A stretch of DNA of 64,000 nucleotides from CAYFWF01 sp964346815 (GTDB lineage: Bacteria > Acidobacteriota > Aminicenantia > Aminicenantales > Aminicenantaceae). The first letter of the stretch is position 1. The number at the start of each line of letters is the position of its first letter. The notes under the pieces are model-generated. The model saw only the letters and a program-made list of their open reading frames with translations, was not told where the DNA came from and ran no database searches. Of the stretch, positions 33,589 to 41,329 are shown one piece after another. The position numbers were made by a program, and so were the translations under genes. Where the stretch lies: the NCBI GenBank assembly GCA_964346815.1, contig CAYFWF010000068.1:254388-318387 (forward strand), read 5' to 3'.

Positions 33589-34989
33589 ATGTTGAAGCTG
33601 AAATTTTTCGGTGCCAATCGGCAAATCACGGGCTCATGCACTCTTTTGGAAGCCGGTGGTCTTCGAATCCTCATCGATTGTGGACTTTTCCAAGAACGTG
33701 ATTATCTGGAGAGAAACTGGGCGCCTTTTCCCATCTCACCAGATACGATCGATATTCTCTTGCTTTCTCATGTTCATCTCGATCACTCAGGGCTCATCCC
33801 CAAACTTGTCAGAGAGGGATTTAAGGGGCCGATACTGACGACCCGACCCACCAAAGATATGCTGCCCATTGTGTTGCTTGATGCTGCACGGATTCAAGAA
33901 GAAGATGCCGCTTATAAAAGAAAACGCCATAAACGGGAAGGGCGGAAAGGCCCTTATCCAGAGATCCCTCTCTACACAGTGGAAGATGCAGAACGTGTGT
34001 TTCCCTTGGTCCAGGATAGACCTTATGGAAAGGCTTTTTCGTTCAACAGGCAGGGGAGGGCCTGCTTTCATGATGCAGGACACATTCTTGGCTCTGCGAT
34101 TTTGGAAGTGACTCTTCGGGTTGACGGCCGTCAAGAAACCGTGATTTTTTCAGGGGATATCGGTCAATGGAACCGCCCTCTCATGCAAGATCCTACGGTC
34201 TTCGAACATGCAGACTATGTGGTTGTCGAAACCACCTACGGAGATCGGGAGCACGAAGATCCTGCCGATGTGGACAAAGTGCTTGCTGAAACGATCAACG
34301 ACACCGTAAAAAGAGGCGGGAACATCATCATCCCTACTTTCGCAATCGAGCGCGCACAGGAGCTACTGTATCACTTAGGGAGGTTGTCCAGACAGGACAG
34401 AATCCCATTTCTGATGACCTTCCTCGACAGCCCTATGGCTGTGGATATAACCAAGGTTTTCGTTCAGTATCAGGATTATTTGGACAGCGAGACTCAAGAA
34501 CTTATCCGTGCGGGAAAGAATCCTTTCGACTTTCCCGGACTGCGGCTTACGCGCACGGTTGTGGAGTCCAAGTCTATAAATTCTATCAAAGGTTCCTGTA
34601 TCGTCATGGCCGGATCTGGGATGTGTACGGGAGGCCGGATCAAGCATCATCTTGTCCAGAACATATCCCGTCCCGAATCCACTATCCTGTTTGTGGGTTA
34701 TCAGGCCCAAGGCACCCTGGGCCGACAGATTTTGGATGGAAAATCCGAGGTGAGGATTCTCGGGAAGCACTATCCAGTCCGGGCCCATATCTCTCAGATT
34801 CAGGGATTTTCCGCCCATGCAGGAAGAAAAGATCTTATCCGATGGTTGGATTTTTTCCGAGCTGCGCCTGAGCGTTTGTTTCTCACCCATGGAGAGAAAG
34901 AGGCTGGCAGAAGTCTATCTGAGTATATTCGGAGCGAGAAAGGGTGGAGGATCGCCATTCCTCGATATTCGGATGAGTGGGAATTGTAG
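33589..34989 (+). CDS. MBL-fold beta-CASP RNA-processing exonuclease
   Basis: A 466-residue protein of the CPSF73/YSH1 type. Metal ligands are in LLLSHVHLDHSGLIPKL (His61, His63, Asp65, His66), HDAGHILGSAILEV and FSGDIGQWNRPL. Beta-CASP motifs follow: VVETTYGDREH, IIPTFAIERAQELLYHL, VMAGSGMCTGGRIKHHL and GFSAHAGRKDL. The family cleaves or trims RNA in the cytoplasm. It starts five bases after the membrane protein and ends two bases from the convergent kinase gene. Confidence 0.92.
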   Translation: MLKLKFFGANRQITGSCTLLEAGGLRILIDCGLFQERDYLERNWAPFPISPDTIDILLLSHVHLDHSGLIPKLVREGFKGPILTTRPTKDMLPIVLLDAARIQEEDAAYKRKRHKREGRKGPYPEIPLYTVEDAERVFPLVQDRPYGKAFSFNRQGRACFHDAGHILGSAILEVTLRVDGRQETVIFSGDIGQWNRPLMQDPTVFEHADYVVVETTYGDREHEDPADVDKVLAETINDTVKRGGNIIIPTFAIERAQELLYHLGRLSRQDRIPFLMTFLDSPMAVDITKVFVQYQDYLDSETQELIRAGKNPFDFPGLRLTRTVVESKSINSIKGSCIVMAGSGMCTGGRIKHHLVQNISRPESTILFVGYQAQGTLGRQILDGKSEVRILGKHYPVRAHISQIQGFSAHAGRKDLIRWLDFFRAAPERLFLTHGEKEAGRSLSEYIRSEKGWRIAIPRYSDEWEL

Positions 34990-34991
34990 AT

Positions 34992-36347
34992 TCAGAATCT
35001 CAGGGTGAAGATCGTCTCCAAATCCGGCTCAGAATGGACTCCGATAGAGCCATGGTGTAAGCGCATGATCTGTCGTGACAAGCTGAGCCCTATCCCGGAT
35101 CCTCCTTCTCTTGTGGAGAAGAAGGGGATAAAGATCTTTTCCAAATTTTCCTCAGTAATTCCCGGACCGTTGTCCTTCACCTGGATGACGATCCTGCCTC
35201 TTCCATCCAACCTGGCATCCAGATATATTTCTGCGTTTTTTTGTCCTTCCACCGCATGGAGAGCGTTCAAAAGTAGATTGATCAAAACCTGCTCAATGAG
35301 TTCGGGATCTGCTGCTAGTTCCAAAGTCGCGGGTTCGATCTTTTGCTCGAAAGTGATCGCTTTTTTCTGAATGTTGGCCTGCATCAGTTTTTCTACTCGA
35401 ACAAAGAGTTCTTTCACCGGGAAAATTTGAAAATTGGGCTTTTGTATCAGGGTCAAGTTTCTGTAGGCATCGACAAAATGGAGCAGGCCTTGACTGCGCT
35501 TTTGGATGGTCTGTGCAGCGTCATGGATATCGGTTAAAGATTCTGCTTCGCTCGTTTCGTCTGGGTGCCGGAGTTTCCAGCTTTCTTTAATGAGTTCATT
35601 GATGGTAGAAGCTAAAGAGGCGATGGGCGTGATAGAATTCATGATTTCGTGGGTGAGCACCCGGATGAGTTTCTGCCAGGCATCGATTTCCTTCTCTTCC
35701 AATTCGCTTTGAATGTTTTGGATTGAAACCAGCAAGAAATTCTGTCCTCTGAGTTTGAAGCCGGTAGCGTATAAGGCCAAATGCAGTAATTCGTCGTTAT
35801 CCTCGACCTTTATTAAAGCCCTTTCTCTCGGTTTGATGTTTTGAAGTGTTTCGACAAGAGATTTACTGAATGATTCAAGAGAATTGATGTTTTTTAAAGA
35901 CGGCACTCTCAACAGGCGTTTTGCGGCTGTGTTGATAAGCTCGACATCTCCGTTTGGCTGAAAGGCGATCAAACCGATTCCCACATGCTGAACAACAGTT
36001 TGAAGATACCGATAATGTTCTTCTTTTTCAGCCCTTGTTTTCCGGAATGCATTCATAACTTCTGTGAATGCTTTGCGTAGAGCGTCAAAGGATCTTCCGA
36101 GTCCTTCGTCCTTGAAAGTCTGGGAAAAATCGCTGTATCGAATAGAGGCAAAAAACCGGGCTAATTCTCTGTTCGTCTTCTCGATATAATGTATGAGCGA
36201 ATAGATCTGATAGATGATTAAAAGCCCGATAATCAAGAGGGCGGCATAGAGCTCGGTTTTGAATAAAATGAGGAAGAATCCTAAAATGGTCAAGCCCAAT
36301 AAAGTCACACGGACGATGCAGTTGATGCGAAACCTTTTAAAGACCAT
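34992..36347 (-). CDS. NtrY-like membrane sensor histidine kinase
   Basis: A 451-residue kinase with two membrane helices (about 11-30 and 33-52), a HAMP-like linker, a PAS-like domain at about 110-215 (HVGIGLIAFQPNGDVELINTAAKRLL), the phospho-acceptor His233 in RVLTHEIMNSITPIASL, and an ATPase domain with NLLLNALHAVEG, VKDNGPGI and REGGSGIGLSLSRQIM. Very little protein lies outside the membrane, so it probably senses a membrane or cytoplasmic cue. Its start overlaps the regulator stop by 11 bases. It is the partner of the NtrC-like regulator that faces the efflux operon. Confidence 0.93.
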   Translation of the reverse strand: MVFKRFRINCIVRVTLLGLTILGFFLILFKTELYAALLIIGLLIIYQIYSLIHYIEKTNRELARFFASIRYSDFSQTFKDEGLGRSFDALRKAFTEVMNAFRKTRAEKEEHYRYLQTVVQHVGIGLIAFQPNGDVELINTAAKRLLRVPSLKNINSLESFSKSLVETLQNIKPRERALIKVEDNDELLHLALYATGFKLRGQNFLLVSIQNIQSELEEKEIDAWQKLIRVLTHEIMNSITPIASLASTINELIKESWKLRHPDETSEAESLTDIHDAAQTIQKRSQGLLHFVDAYRNLTLIQKPNFQIFPVKELFVRVEKLMQANIQKKAITFEQKIEPATLELAADPELIEQVLINLLLNALHAVEGQKNAEIYLDARLDGRGRIVIQVKDNGPGITEENLEKIFIPFFSTREGGSGIGLSLSRQIMRLHHGSIGVHSEPDLETIFTLRF

Positions 36348-37713
36348 ATTTCTCCAGTCTTCTGTACAAGGATGCTCTGGATAATCCTAGTTCTTTAGCT
36401 GCATGGGTGATGTTGCCCCCATGTTTGCCGATGGCCCTATGGATAACGAGTTTCTCGATGTCTTCCAGATTGTAGTCTTCAAAACTCATGGAGTCCTCTT
36501 TTTGTTCCTGAACCGGGAAAAAGAAATCGGATGGCTGGAGCACTTGGGAATCACTCATGATCACTGCCCGTTCAATGGCATGTTGAAGCTCCCTTACATT
36601 TCCCGGCCAATGATATTTTTCCAATCTTTTCAGCGTTGCAGAATTCATCCGTTTGAGAGGTTTGTTGTATTTCTTACAGTAGATCTTCAAGAAATGATCG
36701 AGGAGAGCGGGGATATCTCCAATCCTTTCTCTGAGAGGAGGTATCCGGATCTCTACTGTATTGACACGATAGAGCAAGTCTTGGCGGAATTTATTCTGGG
36801 TGACCATCTCGTGAATGTGCATATTGGTGGCACAGATCAGACGGACATCAATATCGATAGGCTTGTTCGAGCCAAGGCGGATGACTTTCCGGTTTTCTAA
36901 TACAGTCAGGAGTTTGGCTTGCAGTGTTAAGGGGAGGTTTCCGATTTCGTCGAGGAAGAGCGTTCCTCCTGAGGCAATTTCGAAACGGCCTGCTCTGTCC
37001 TCTCTAGCATCTGTAAATGCGCCTTTGACATGACCGAAGAGCTCGCTCTCGAAAAGTGTCTCACTCAAAGCCCCCATATCGACGCTGATGAAAACCTCGT
37101 CTGCTCTGGAAGATTGACGGTGCAGTTCTCTGGCCACCAGCTCCTTGCCCGTTCCATTTTCACCCAGTATCAAAACATTGGCATCGGTCTTGGCGACTTT
37201 CTGTATGGCAGAAAATACAGAATCCATGGCTGAACTTTTTCCAATGAAATCATGAAAAGGCTGATCGAGATCTGCACTGAGCTGTCTCTGTTTGGAGCGA
37301 AGTGTTTTCGCTTCTGTGCGCGATTTCCTTAAATTCATGGCTGTAGTCAGTGTGGCTATGAGTCTCTCGTTCTGCCAGGGTTTAAGGATAAAATCTGTGG
37401 CTCCCTCTTTAATGGCCCGGACAGCCATATCCACATCTCCAAAAGCTGTGATCAAAACCACCACAACATTAGGATCGATCTCGAGAATCTTGTCCAACCA
37501 GTAGAAACCCTCCTGTCCGCTGGTAGCTCCTTTGGCAAAGTTCATATCCAGGAAAACAACATCATAGGTTTCATTCTTTAAAAGAAAAGGAATGGATTCG
37601 GGTGTTTTTTCTGTATGAACAGAGGATACGTGTTTTTTAAGAAGAAGCCGAGCAGCTTGAAGGATATCTTCGTCGTCGTCGATGATCAGGATTTTTCCTC
37701 TTTTCTTATCCAT
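36337..37713 (-). CDS. NtrC-family sigma-54 response regulator (RR1)
   Basis: A 458-residue enhancer-binding protein. The receiver domain has IIDDDEDI and phospho-acceptor Asp56 (VVFLDMNF). The AAA+ domain has Walker A GENGTGKE, the sigma-54 loop as GAFTDA rather than GAFTGA, and GTLFLDEIGNLPL. The C-terminal Fis-type helix-turn-helix is GGNITHAAKELGLSRASLYRRLEKYGL. The ATG at 37713 lies nine bases after GGAG; GTG 37728 and ATG 37719 are alternatives. It has its own -24/-12 promoter and shares a dyad array with the divergent HlyD operon, so it is probably autoregulated. The loop variant is known in working family members. Confidence 0.93.
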   Translation of the reverse strand: MDKKRGKILIIDDDEDILQAARLLLKKHVSSVHTEKTPESIPFLLKNETYDVVFLDMNFAKGATSGQEGFYWLDKILEIDPNVVVVLITAFGDVDMAVRAIKEGATDFILKPWQNERLIATLTTAMNLRKSRTEAKTLRSKQRQLSADLDQPFHDFIGKSSAMDSVFSAIQKVAKTDANVLILGENGTGKELVARELHRQSSRADEVFISVDMGALSETLFESELFGHVKGAFTDAREDRAGRFEIASGGTLFLDEIGNLPLTLQAKLLTVLENRKVIRLGSNKPIDIDVRLICATNMHIHEMVTQNKFRQDLLYRVNTVEIRIPPLRERIGDIPALLDHFLKIYCKKYNKPLKRMNSATLKRLEKYHWPGNVRELQHAIERAVIMSDSQVLQPSDFFFPVQEQKEDSMSFEDYNLEDIEKLVIHRAIGKHGGNITHAAKELGLSRASLYRRLEKYGL

Positions 37714-37775
37714 AGGCATTGTCTCCACTAAATAAATTATTGGTGACCATCAATGGCACATTTTAGCAATAATGC

Positions 37776-37791
37776 TGCAAGATATGTGCCT
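37776..37791 (-). promoter_or_regulatory. Sigma-54 promoter of the RR1-kinase operon
   Basis: On the minus strand the sequence AGGCACATATCTTGCA has GG (plus 37790-37789) and GC (37778-37777) separated by exactly ten bases, matching the -24/-12 consensus except for the first base. The transcript start would be near 37765, about 50 bases before the RR1 ATG. Confidence 0.65.
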
Positions 37792-37856
37792 TGCACATGA
37801 ACTCAGCTTTCACCTGGCTTTTTTTATCTCGGTCTATCCTTTTTTATTATAAATCA

Positions 37857-37896
37857 ACTGTTCGCTTATGAACAGTCTTTGTTCTGCAATTGAACA
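37857..37896. promoter_or_regulatory. Tandem dyad enhancer (UAS copy 1) between RR1 and the HlyD operon
   Basis: Two inverted repeats: ACTGTTC-N6-GAACAGT at 37857-37876 (7-bp arms, perfect) and TGTTC-N7-GAACA at 37880-37896. The dyad centres are 21.5 bp apart, about two helical turns. The array lies between two divergent sigma-54 promoters, about 90-130 bp upstream of each predicted start. This is the normal place for NtrC-type activator binding. Confidence 0.75.
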
Positions 37897-37948
37897 CTTT
37901 TTTTTCGATTTTCTCAGATTTTAGAGACGCACACCCTTTTTTCGATGC

Positions 37949-37964
37949 TGGCACATTTATTGCA
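37949..37964 (+). promoter_or_regulatory. Sigma-54 promoter of the HlyD-ABC operon
   Basis: TGGCACATTTATTGCA: TGGCAC at -24 and TTGCA at -12, with GG (37950-37951) and GC (37962-37963) exactly ten bases apart. The transcript start would be near 37974, about 79 bases before the HlyD ATG. Confidence 0.85.
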
Positions 37965-38052
37965 AAAGTAATTTGCCTCGATTTCGTGTAAAATGTATAT
38001 GAAAGGCAAAAAAGAAAAAAGATGAGAACGAAAGGAGATAAGGAGTCCTCAA

Positions 38053-39306
38053 ATGGGCATGGACCGTAAGATAGAAAAGAAAAAATGGCCTCCTAAAAAG
38101 ATTGCTTTTTTTGCAGGTTCAGGATTATTTATAGCCTTTGTTGTTTACGTTTTTCTGTTTGGCATAAGCAAGTCTTCATTGAATGTGAAGGCGGAGAGAC
38201 TCACCATATCGGAGGTTTCCCGGGGACCTTTCCAGGAATTCATTCCAGTTATGGGAAACGTTCTTCCCTATTATCATTATTTGGCTGCCGTGGAAGGCGG
38301 AACAGTCGAAGAAATCTACATCGAAGCCGGAAGCAAGTTGAACAAGGGCGATCCCATTCTCAGATTAGCCAATACCAACTTATTGATCAACTTGATGTGG
38401 AGAGAGGCGGAGCTGTTTCAACAGATCAACAATCTGCGGAACACCCGTCTGGATATGGAGCGCTACAGGCTTCAATTGAGCCAGCAGCTTGCTCTCGTGG
38501 AAAACAATCTCCAGCAGCAGAAAAGGGTGTATGAGCGCTATAAGGAATTGGTCTCGGATAATTTGATCTCTCAGCATGAGTACGAACTGGCAAAAGATCA
38601 GTATGAATACTTGGCGAAAAATAAGGAGTTGACCATTGAAAGCCAGACAAAGGACCTGGAGTTTCGTCAAAGACAGGTCGATGCTTTGGAAAGCCAGGTC
38701 CAACGCATGCAGGACAATCTGGAGATCATCAGGTCACGGCTTGAAAATTTAACCATAAGGGCACCTGTGTCCGGGTATCTGACATCCCTGGATGCGGAGA
38801 TCGGGCAAGCGAAGCAGGCAGGTGAAAATTTAGGACTGATCGATACTCTGGAAGGCTACAGAGTCAGAGCAGGCATCGATGAACACTACATCGCCCGGGT
38901 AGAAATAGGCAGAAAAGGGGAATTCGAGTTTGCTGGAGAGAGCTATGACCTGGTTGTCACAAAGAAATATCCTGAAGTAAGAGAGGGACGTTTCGAAGTA
39001 GATATGGAGTTTGTCAAAGAAGAGCCGCAAGGAATTACGGCAGGACAAACTTACCATATAAAATTAGAATTGGGCGATGTTTCAGAGGCTATCCTTCTGG
39101 CAAGAGGAGGCTTCTACCAGACAACTGGAGGAAACTGGGCCTATGTCCTGGACGGTTCCGGGGGAGTTGCAGTAAAAAGAAGGATCAGAATAGGCAGACA
39201 AAATCCTCAAGTCTTCGAAGTGCTTGAAGGACTGGAACCTGGTGATAAAGTCATCACGTCCTCATATGAAAGTTTCGGAGACATGGAAAGACTGGTTTTA
39301 AAATAA
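38053..39306 (+). CDS. HlyD/MacA-type periplasmic adaptor of an ABC efflux system
   Basis: A 417-residue membrane-fusion protein: one inner-membrane helix at about 20-38, a lipoyl half-motif (EGGTVEEIYIEAGSKLNKGDPILRL), a long coiled-coil hairpin at about 110-230, the second lipoyl half (LTIRAPVSGYLTSLDAEIGQ), then beta-barrel and membrane-proximal domains ending EGLEPGDKVITSSYESF. It would bridge an FtsX/MacB-type permease and a TolC channel; both are encoded further along. AAGGAG is seven bases before the ATG. Expression is predicted to be sigma-54-dependent. Confidence 0.93.
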   Translation: MGMDRKIEKKKWPPKKIAFFAGSGLFIAFVVYVFLFGISKSSLNVKAERLTISEVSRGPFQEFIPVMGNVLPYYHYLAAVEGGTVEEIYIEAGSKLNKGDPILRLANTNLLINLMWREAELFQQINNLRNTRLDMERYRLQLSQQLALVENNLQQQKRVYERYKELVSDNLISQHEYELAKDQYEYLAKNKELTIESQTKDLEFRQRQVDALESQVQRMQDNLEIIRSRLENLTIRAPVSGYLTSLDAEIGQAKQAGENLGLIDTLEGYRVRAGIDEHYIARVEIGRKGEFEFAGESYDLVVTKKYPEVREGRFEVDMEFVKEEPQGITAGQTYHIKLELGDVSEAILLARGGFYQTTGGNWAYVLDGSGGVAVKRRIRIGRQNPQVFEVLEGLEPGDKVITSSYESFGDMERLVLK

Positions 39307-39340
39307 ACCAAAAATGATAGAATTTCGTCTATTATGTAGT
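39306..39340 (+). repeat. Intergenic repeat, copy 1
   Basis: Starts AACCAAAAATGATAGAATTT and runs through TCGTCTATTATGTAG. It closely matches the segment at 40134-40170; both lie in front of a gene of the same operon. Confidence 0.5.
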
Positions 39341-39398
39341 TGGATTTAGAATCTAAGGATGTATCAGTCATACATAAAAGCTAATTTGGGAGGAAATA

Positions 39399-40088
39399 AT
39401 GATAAAAACGAGAGATCTGAAAAAGGTTTACAGAACCGAAGAAGTCGAAACGACTGCCCTGAACAATGTAAACCTGGAAATCAAGGAGGGCGAATACGTC
39501 GCAGTCATGGGGCCCTCGGGGTGTGGAAAATCCACATTGCTCAATGTTTTGGGGATGATCGATAAGCCCACGGATGGAGAATATCAATTCCTTGGTGAAG
39601 AAGTGGGAGGTTATTCTGAAAGGCAGAGAGCGAATCTTCGTAAGAACAACATCGGATTTGTTTTTCAGAGCTTCAATCTCATCGACGAATTAACGGTGTA
39701 TGAGAATGTGGAGCTGCCGCTGCTTTACCTGGGTTATTCTTCTTCCGAACGCAAGAAGAGAGTTACAGACGTGTTGGAACAGATGGAGATCATAGCGAGA
39801 AAGAATCATTTTCCTCAACAGCTTTCCGGAGGCCAGCAGCAGAGAGTCGCCGTGGCACGGGCAATCGTGGCTCGCCCCAAACTGATCCTGGCTGACGAGC
39901 CAACTGGAAATCTGGATTCGGCACACGGTGAAGAAGTCATGAGAATCATCGGTGAACTGCATGAAGGGGGCACAACAGTGGTTATGGTCACTCACTCGCC
40001 GGCCTATGCTGAATACAGCCACCGAATCATCCACCTCTTCGACGGGCACATCGTTTCAGAAAATATTCAAGAAGAATTTAAGATATAG
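39399..40088 (+). CDS. ABC transporter ATP-binding protein (MacB/LolD type)
   Basis: A 229-residue ATPase with Walker A GPSGCGKST (38-46), Q-loop FVFQSFNLIDELTVYENVELPL, signature LSGGQQQRVAVARAI, Walker B LILADEPTGNLDS and the switch His in MVTHSPAYA. This is the class that powers FtsX-like permeases. GGGAGGAAATA precedes the ATG. It is downstream of the HlyD gene, while the permeases it presumably energises are encoded at 41330, 49213 and 51732. Confidence 0.95.
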   Translation: MIKTRDLKKVYRTEEVETTALNNVNLEIKEGEYVAVMGPSGCGKSTLLNVLGMIDKPTDGEYQFLGEEVGGYSERQRANLRKNNIGFVFQSFNLIDELTVYENVELPLLYLGYSSSERKKRVTDVLEQMEIIARKNHFPQQLSGGQQQRVAVARAIVARPKLILADEPTGNLDSAHGEEVMRIIGELHEGGTTVVMVTHSPAYAEYSHRIIHLFDGHIVSENIQEEFKI

Positions 40089-40133
40089 CCGCTGATTCTT
40101 TCTTGTAGAAGAAAATTTTTTTGAGTTTTAAGT

Positions 40134-40170
40134 AACCAAATGATGGAAAATTTCGTCTTACATATATAGA
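40134..40170 (+). repeat. Intergenic repeat, copy 2
   Basis: Begins AACCAAATGATGGAAAATTT and continues TCGTCTTACATATATAG. It aligns over about 35 bases with 39306-39340, with small gaps. Confidence 0.5.
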
Positions 40171-40197
40171 GGCAGTTTATTGGAAAGAGAGGATGCT

Positions 40198-40419
40198 ATG
40201 AGTCTAAGAGAGATATTGGAAAAGATAGTCGAAAAGGGTGAACCGTTTTTATTGAGTGACAGAGAAAATAAGGATTGGGAGGCCAGCACGCTTCTGCACA
40301 GGCTTTCAGAGCCGATGCTCAAGAGACGAGCCCATCTTCAGCCCGGGTTATACATCGCAGAAATAAGTGACTCCGGCTACCTTGGCACGGTCCTTTTTAA
40401 AGTGAAACAAAAGGCATAG
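40198..40419 (+). CDS. Small protein of the efflux operon, unknown function
   Basis: A 73-residue protein starting MSLREILEKIVEKGEPF and ending GYLGTVLFKVKQKA. The ATG at 40198 is preceded by AGAGAGGATGCT; a TTG at 40180 would add six residues. The N-terminal half looks helical and charged, the rest beta-strand-like (LQPGLYIAEISDSGYLGTVLFKV). No membrane segment and no family recognised. It follows the ABC ATPase gene by 109 bases and precedes a hairpin. The second ABC operon also carries one small unknown gene near its ATPase, but the two do not look similar. Confidence 0.55.
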   Translation: MSLREILEKIVEKGEPFLLSDRENKDWEASTLLHRLSEPMLKRRAHLQPGLYIAEISDSGYLGTVLFKVKQKA

Positions 40420-40493
40420 CCTGAACAGTCATTACTCCAAATATATACTCAGATCTTATTCATTATACTTCCCATCATAACAGAGCCTTGGTG

Positions 40494-40518
40494 AATGAAT
40501 CATCCAGATTGATTCATT
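40494..40518 (+). terminator. Hairpin terminator candidate of the HlyD-ABC operon
   Basis: A perfect 9-bp inverted repeat, AATGAATCA, 7-base loop, TGATTCATT, followed by a T-rich stretch (TCGTCTTTCTTC). It stands 75 bases after the last gene of the operon. The stem is AT-rich, so strength is uncertain. Confidence 0.45.
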
Positions 40519-40753
40519 TCGTCTTTCTTCTGATATAAATTAGAACCTGACCTGTGGCCTGCTTCGTCCCGCAAATGGCTTCAGGGTTTCGTATAATGGT
40601 CATTGTCTTCAAACCGCCTCCTCTCTTTAAATGATCCAGGATCGATGAAGCGAAGCTTGGGGGAACAATCGCTTATCATCAGGTGATTCCAGTCAGCAGT
40701 TATTCCCCAGCCTTCCATGCGGATCGGATATCGAAACAGAACAAGAGCGCCTT
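40519..40753. other. Gene-free stretch upstream of the PadR regulatory region
   Basis: With the terminator and promoter parts on each side, the gap between the small gene and padR is 503 bases. In this middle part I find no open frame with a ribosome site, no tRNA and no strong repeat. Confidence 0.4.
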
Positions 40754-40791
40754 TGTGCGATTCCGAACATCTTTTGTCGCTAAACTGAACA
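40754..40791 (+). promoter_or_regulatory. Tandem dyad enhancer (UAS copy 2) upstream of padR
   Basis: TGTGC-N6-GAACA at 40754-40769, then, after five bases, TGTCG-N7-GAACA at 40775-40791. The right half-sites are exact and the left ones degenerate, but every spacing equals that of copies 1 and 3. It ends 75 bases before the -24 element. Confidence 0.6.
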
Positions 40792-40866
40792 ACAAAAACG
40801 AAGAATGGATCATATAATTCGTTTGATTTCTCTGGCTCTTTTTATATTTACGTGATATTTACGCTA

Positions 40867-40882
40867 TGGCACAGTTTTTGCA
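40867..40882 (+). promoter_or_regulatory. Sigma-54 promoter of the padR-permease operon
   Basis: TGGCACAGTTTTTGCA, with GG at 40868-40869 and GC at 40880-40881, ten bases apart. It predicts a transcript start near 40893, 30 bases before the padR ATG. Confidence 0.85.
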
Positions 40883-40922
40883 TGCCTAATGGTACTAGGT
40901 ATATAATGATGCGAGGTATAAG

Positions 40923-41255
40923 ATGATTTCAAAAGCTTTGGTTGCGGCTTCCACAAAACCAATGATTCTCTCCATTCTGTTGAGTGGAGAAAATTATGGC
41001 TATCAAATCATTCAAAAAGTTAAAGATTTATCTGGAGGAAAGCTCGAATGGTCTGATGGGATGCTGTATCCCGTGCTTCACAGGCTGGAAAAAGATGGGT
41101 GTATCCGTTCTCAGTGGAAAATTTCGGAGGGTGGAAGACTCCGGAAGTATTACAAGTTGACAGATAAGGGGAGGGAGGAGCTGGATAAGGAACGCAAACA
41201 GTGGTTGAGCGTCCATGCAGCACTTTCCAAACTGTGGAAGCCTTTGCCTGTATGA
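40923..41255 (+). CDS. PadR-family transcriptional regulator
   Basis: A 110-residue winged-helix protein with the PadR core: STKPMILSILLSGENYGYQIIQKVKDLSGGKLEWSDGMLYPVLHRLEKDGCIRSQW, then the wing and YYKLTDKGREELDKERKQW. PadR proteins usually repress nearby transport genes and respond to toxic small molecules. GAGGTATAAG precedes the ATG. The next gene is a permease with the prefix domain that typically accompanies PadR. The -24/-12 promoter puts this repressor under sigma-54 control as well. Confidence 0.93.
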   Translation: MISKALVAASTKPMILSILLSGENYGYQIIQKVKDLSGGKLEWSDGMLYPVLHRLEKDGCIRSQWKISEGGRLRKYYKLTDKGREELDKERKQWLSVHAALSKLWKPLPV

Positions 41256-41329
41256 ATTCATTGTGAGATGTTGAAGGAAGGCTGGTTTCGAGAATTCCAT
41301 TCCCCAGCAATGATCTAAAGGAGAAAACA

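Noticed and set aside
37754..37768. TGGCACATTTTAGCA as another sigma-54 promoter
   Set aside because: GG and GC are nine bases apart, not ten, and it lies 200 bp upstream of the better element.
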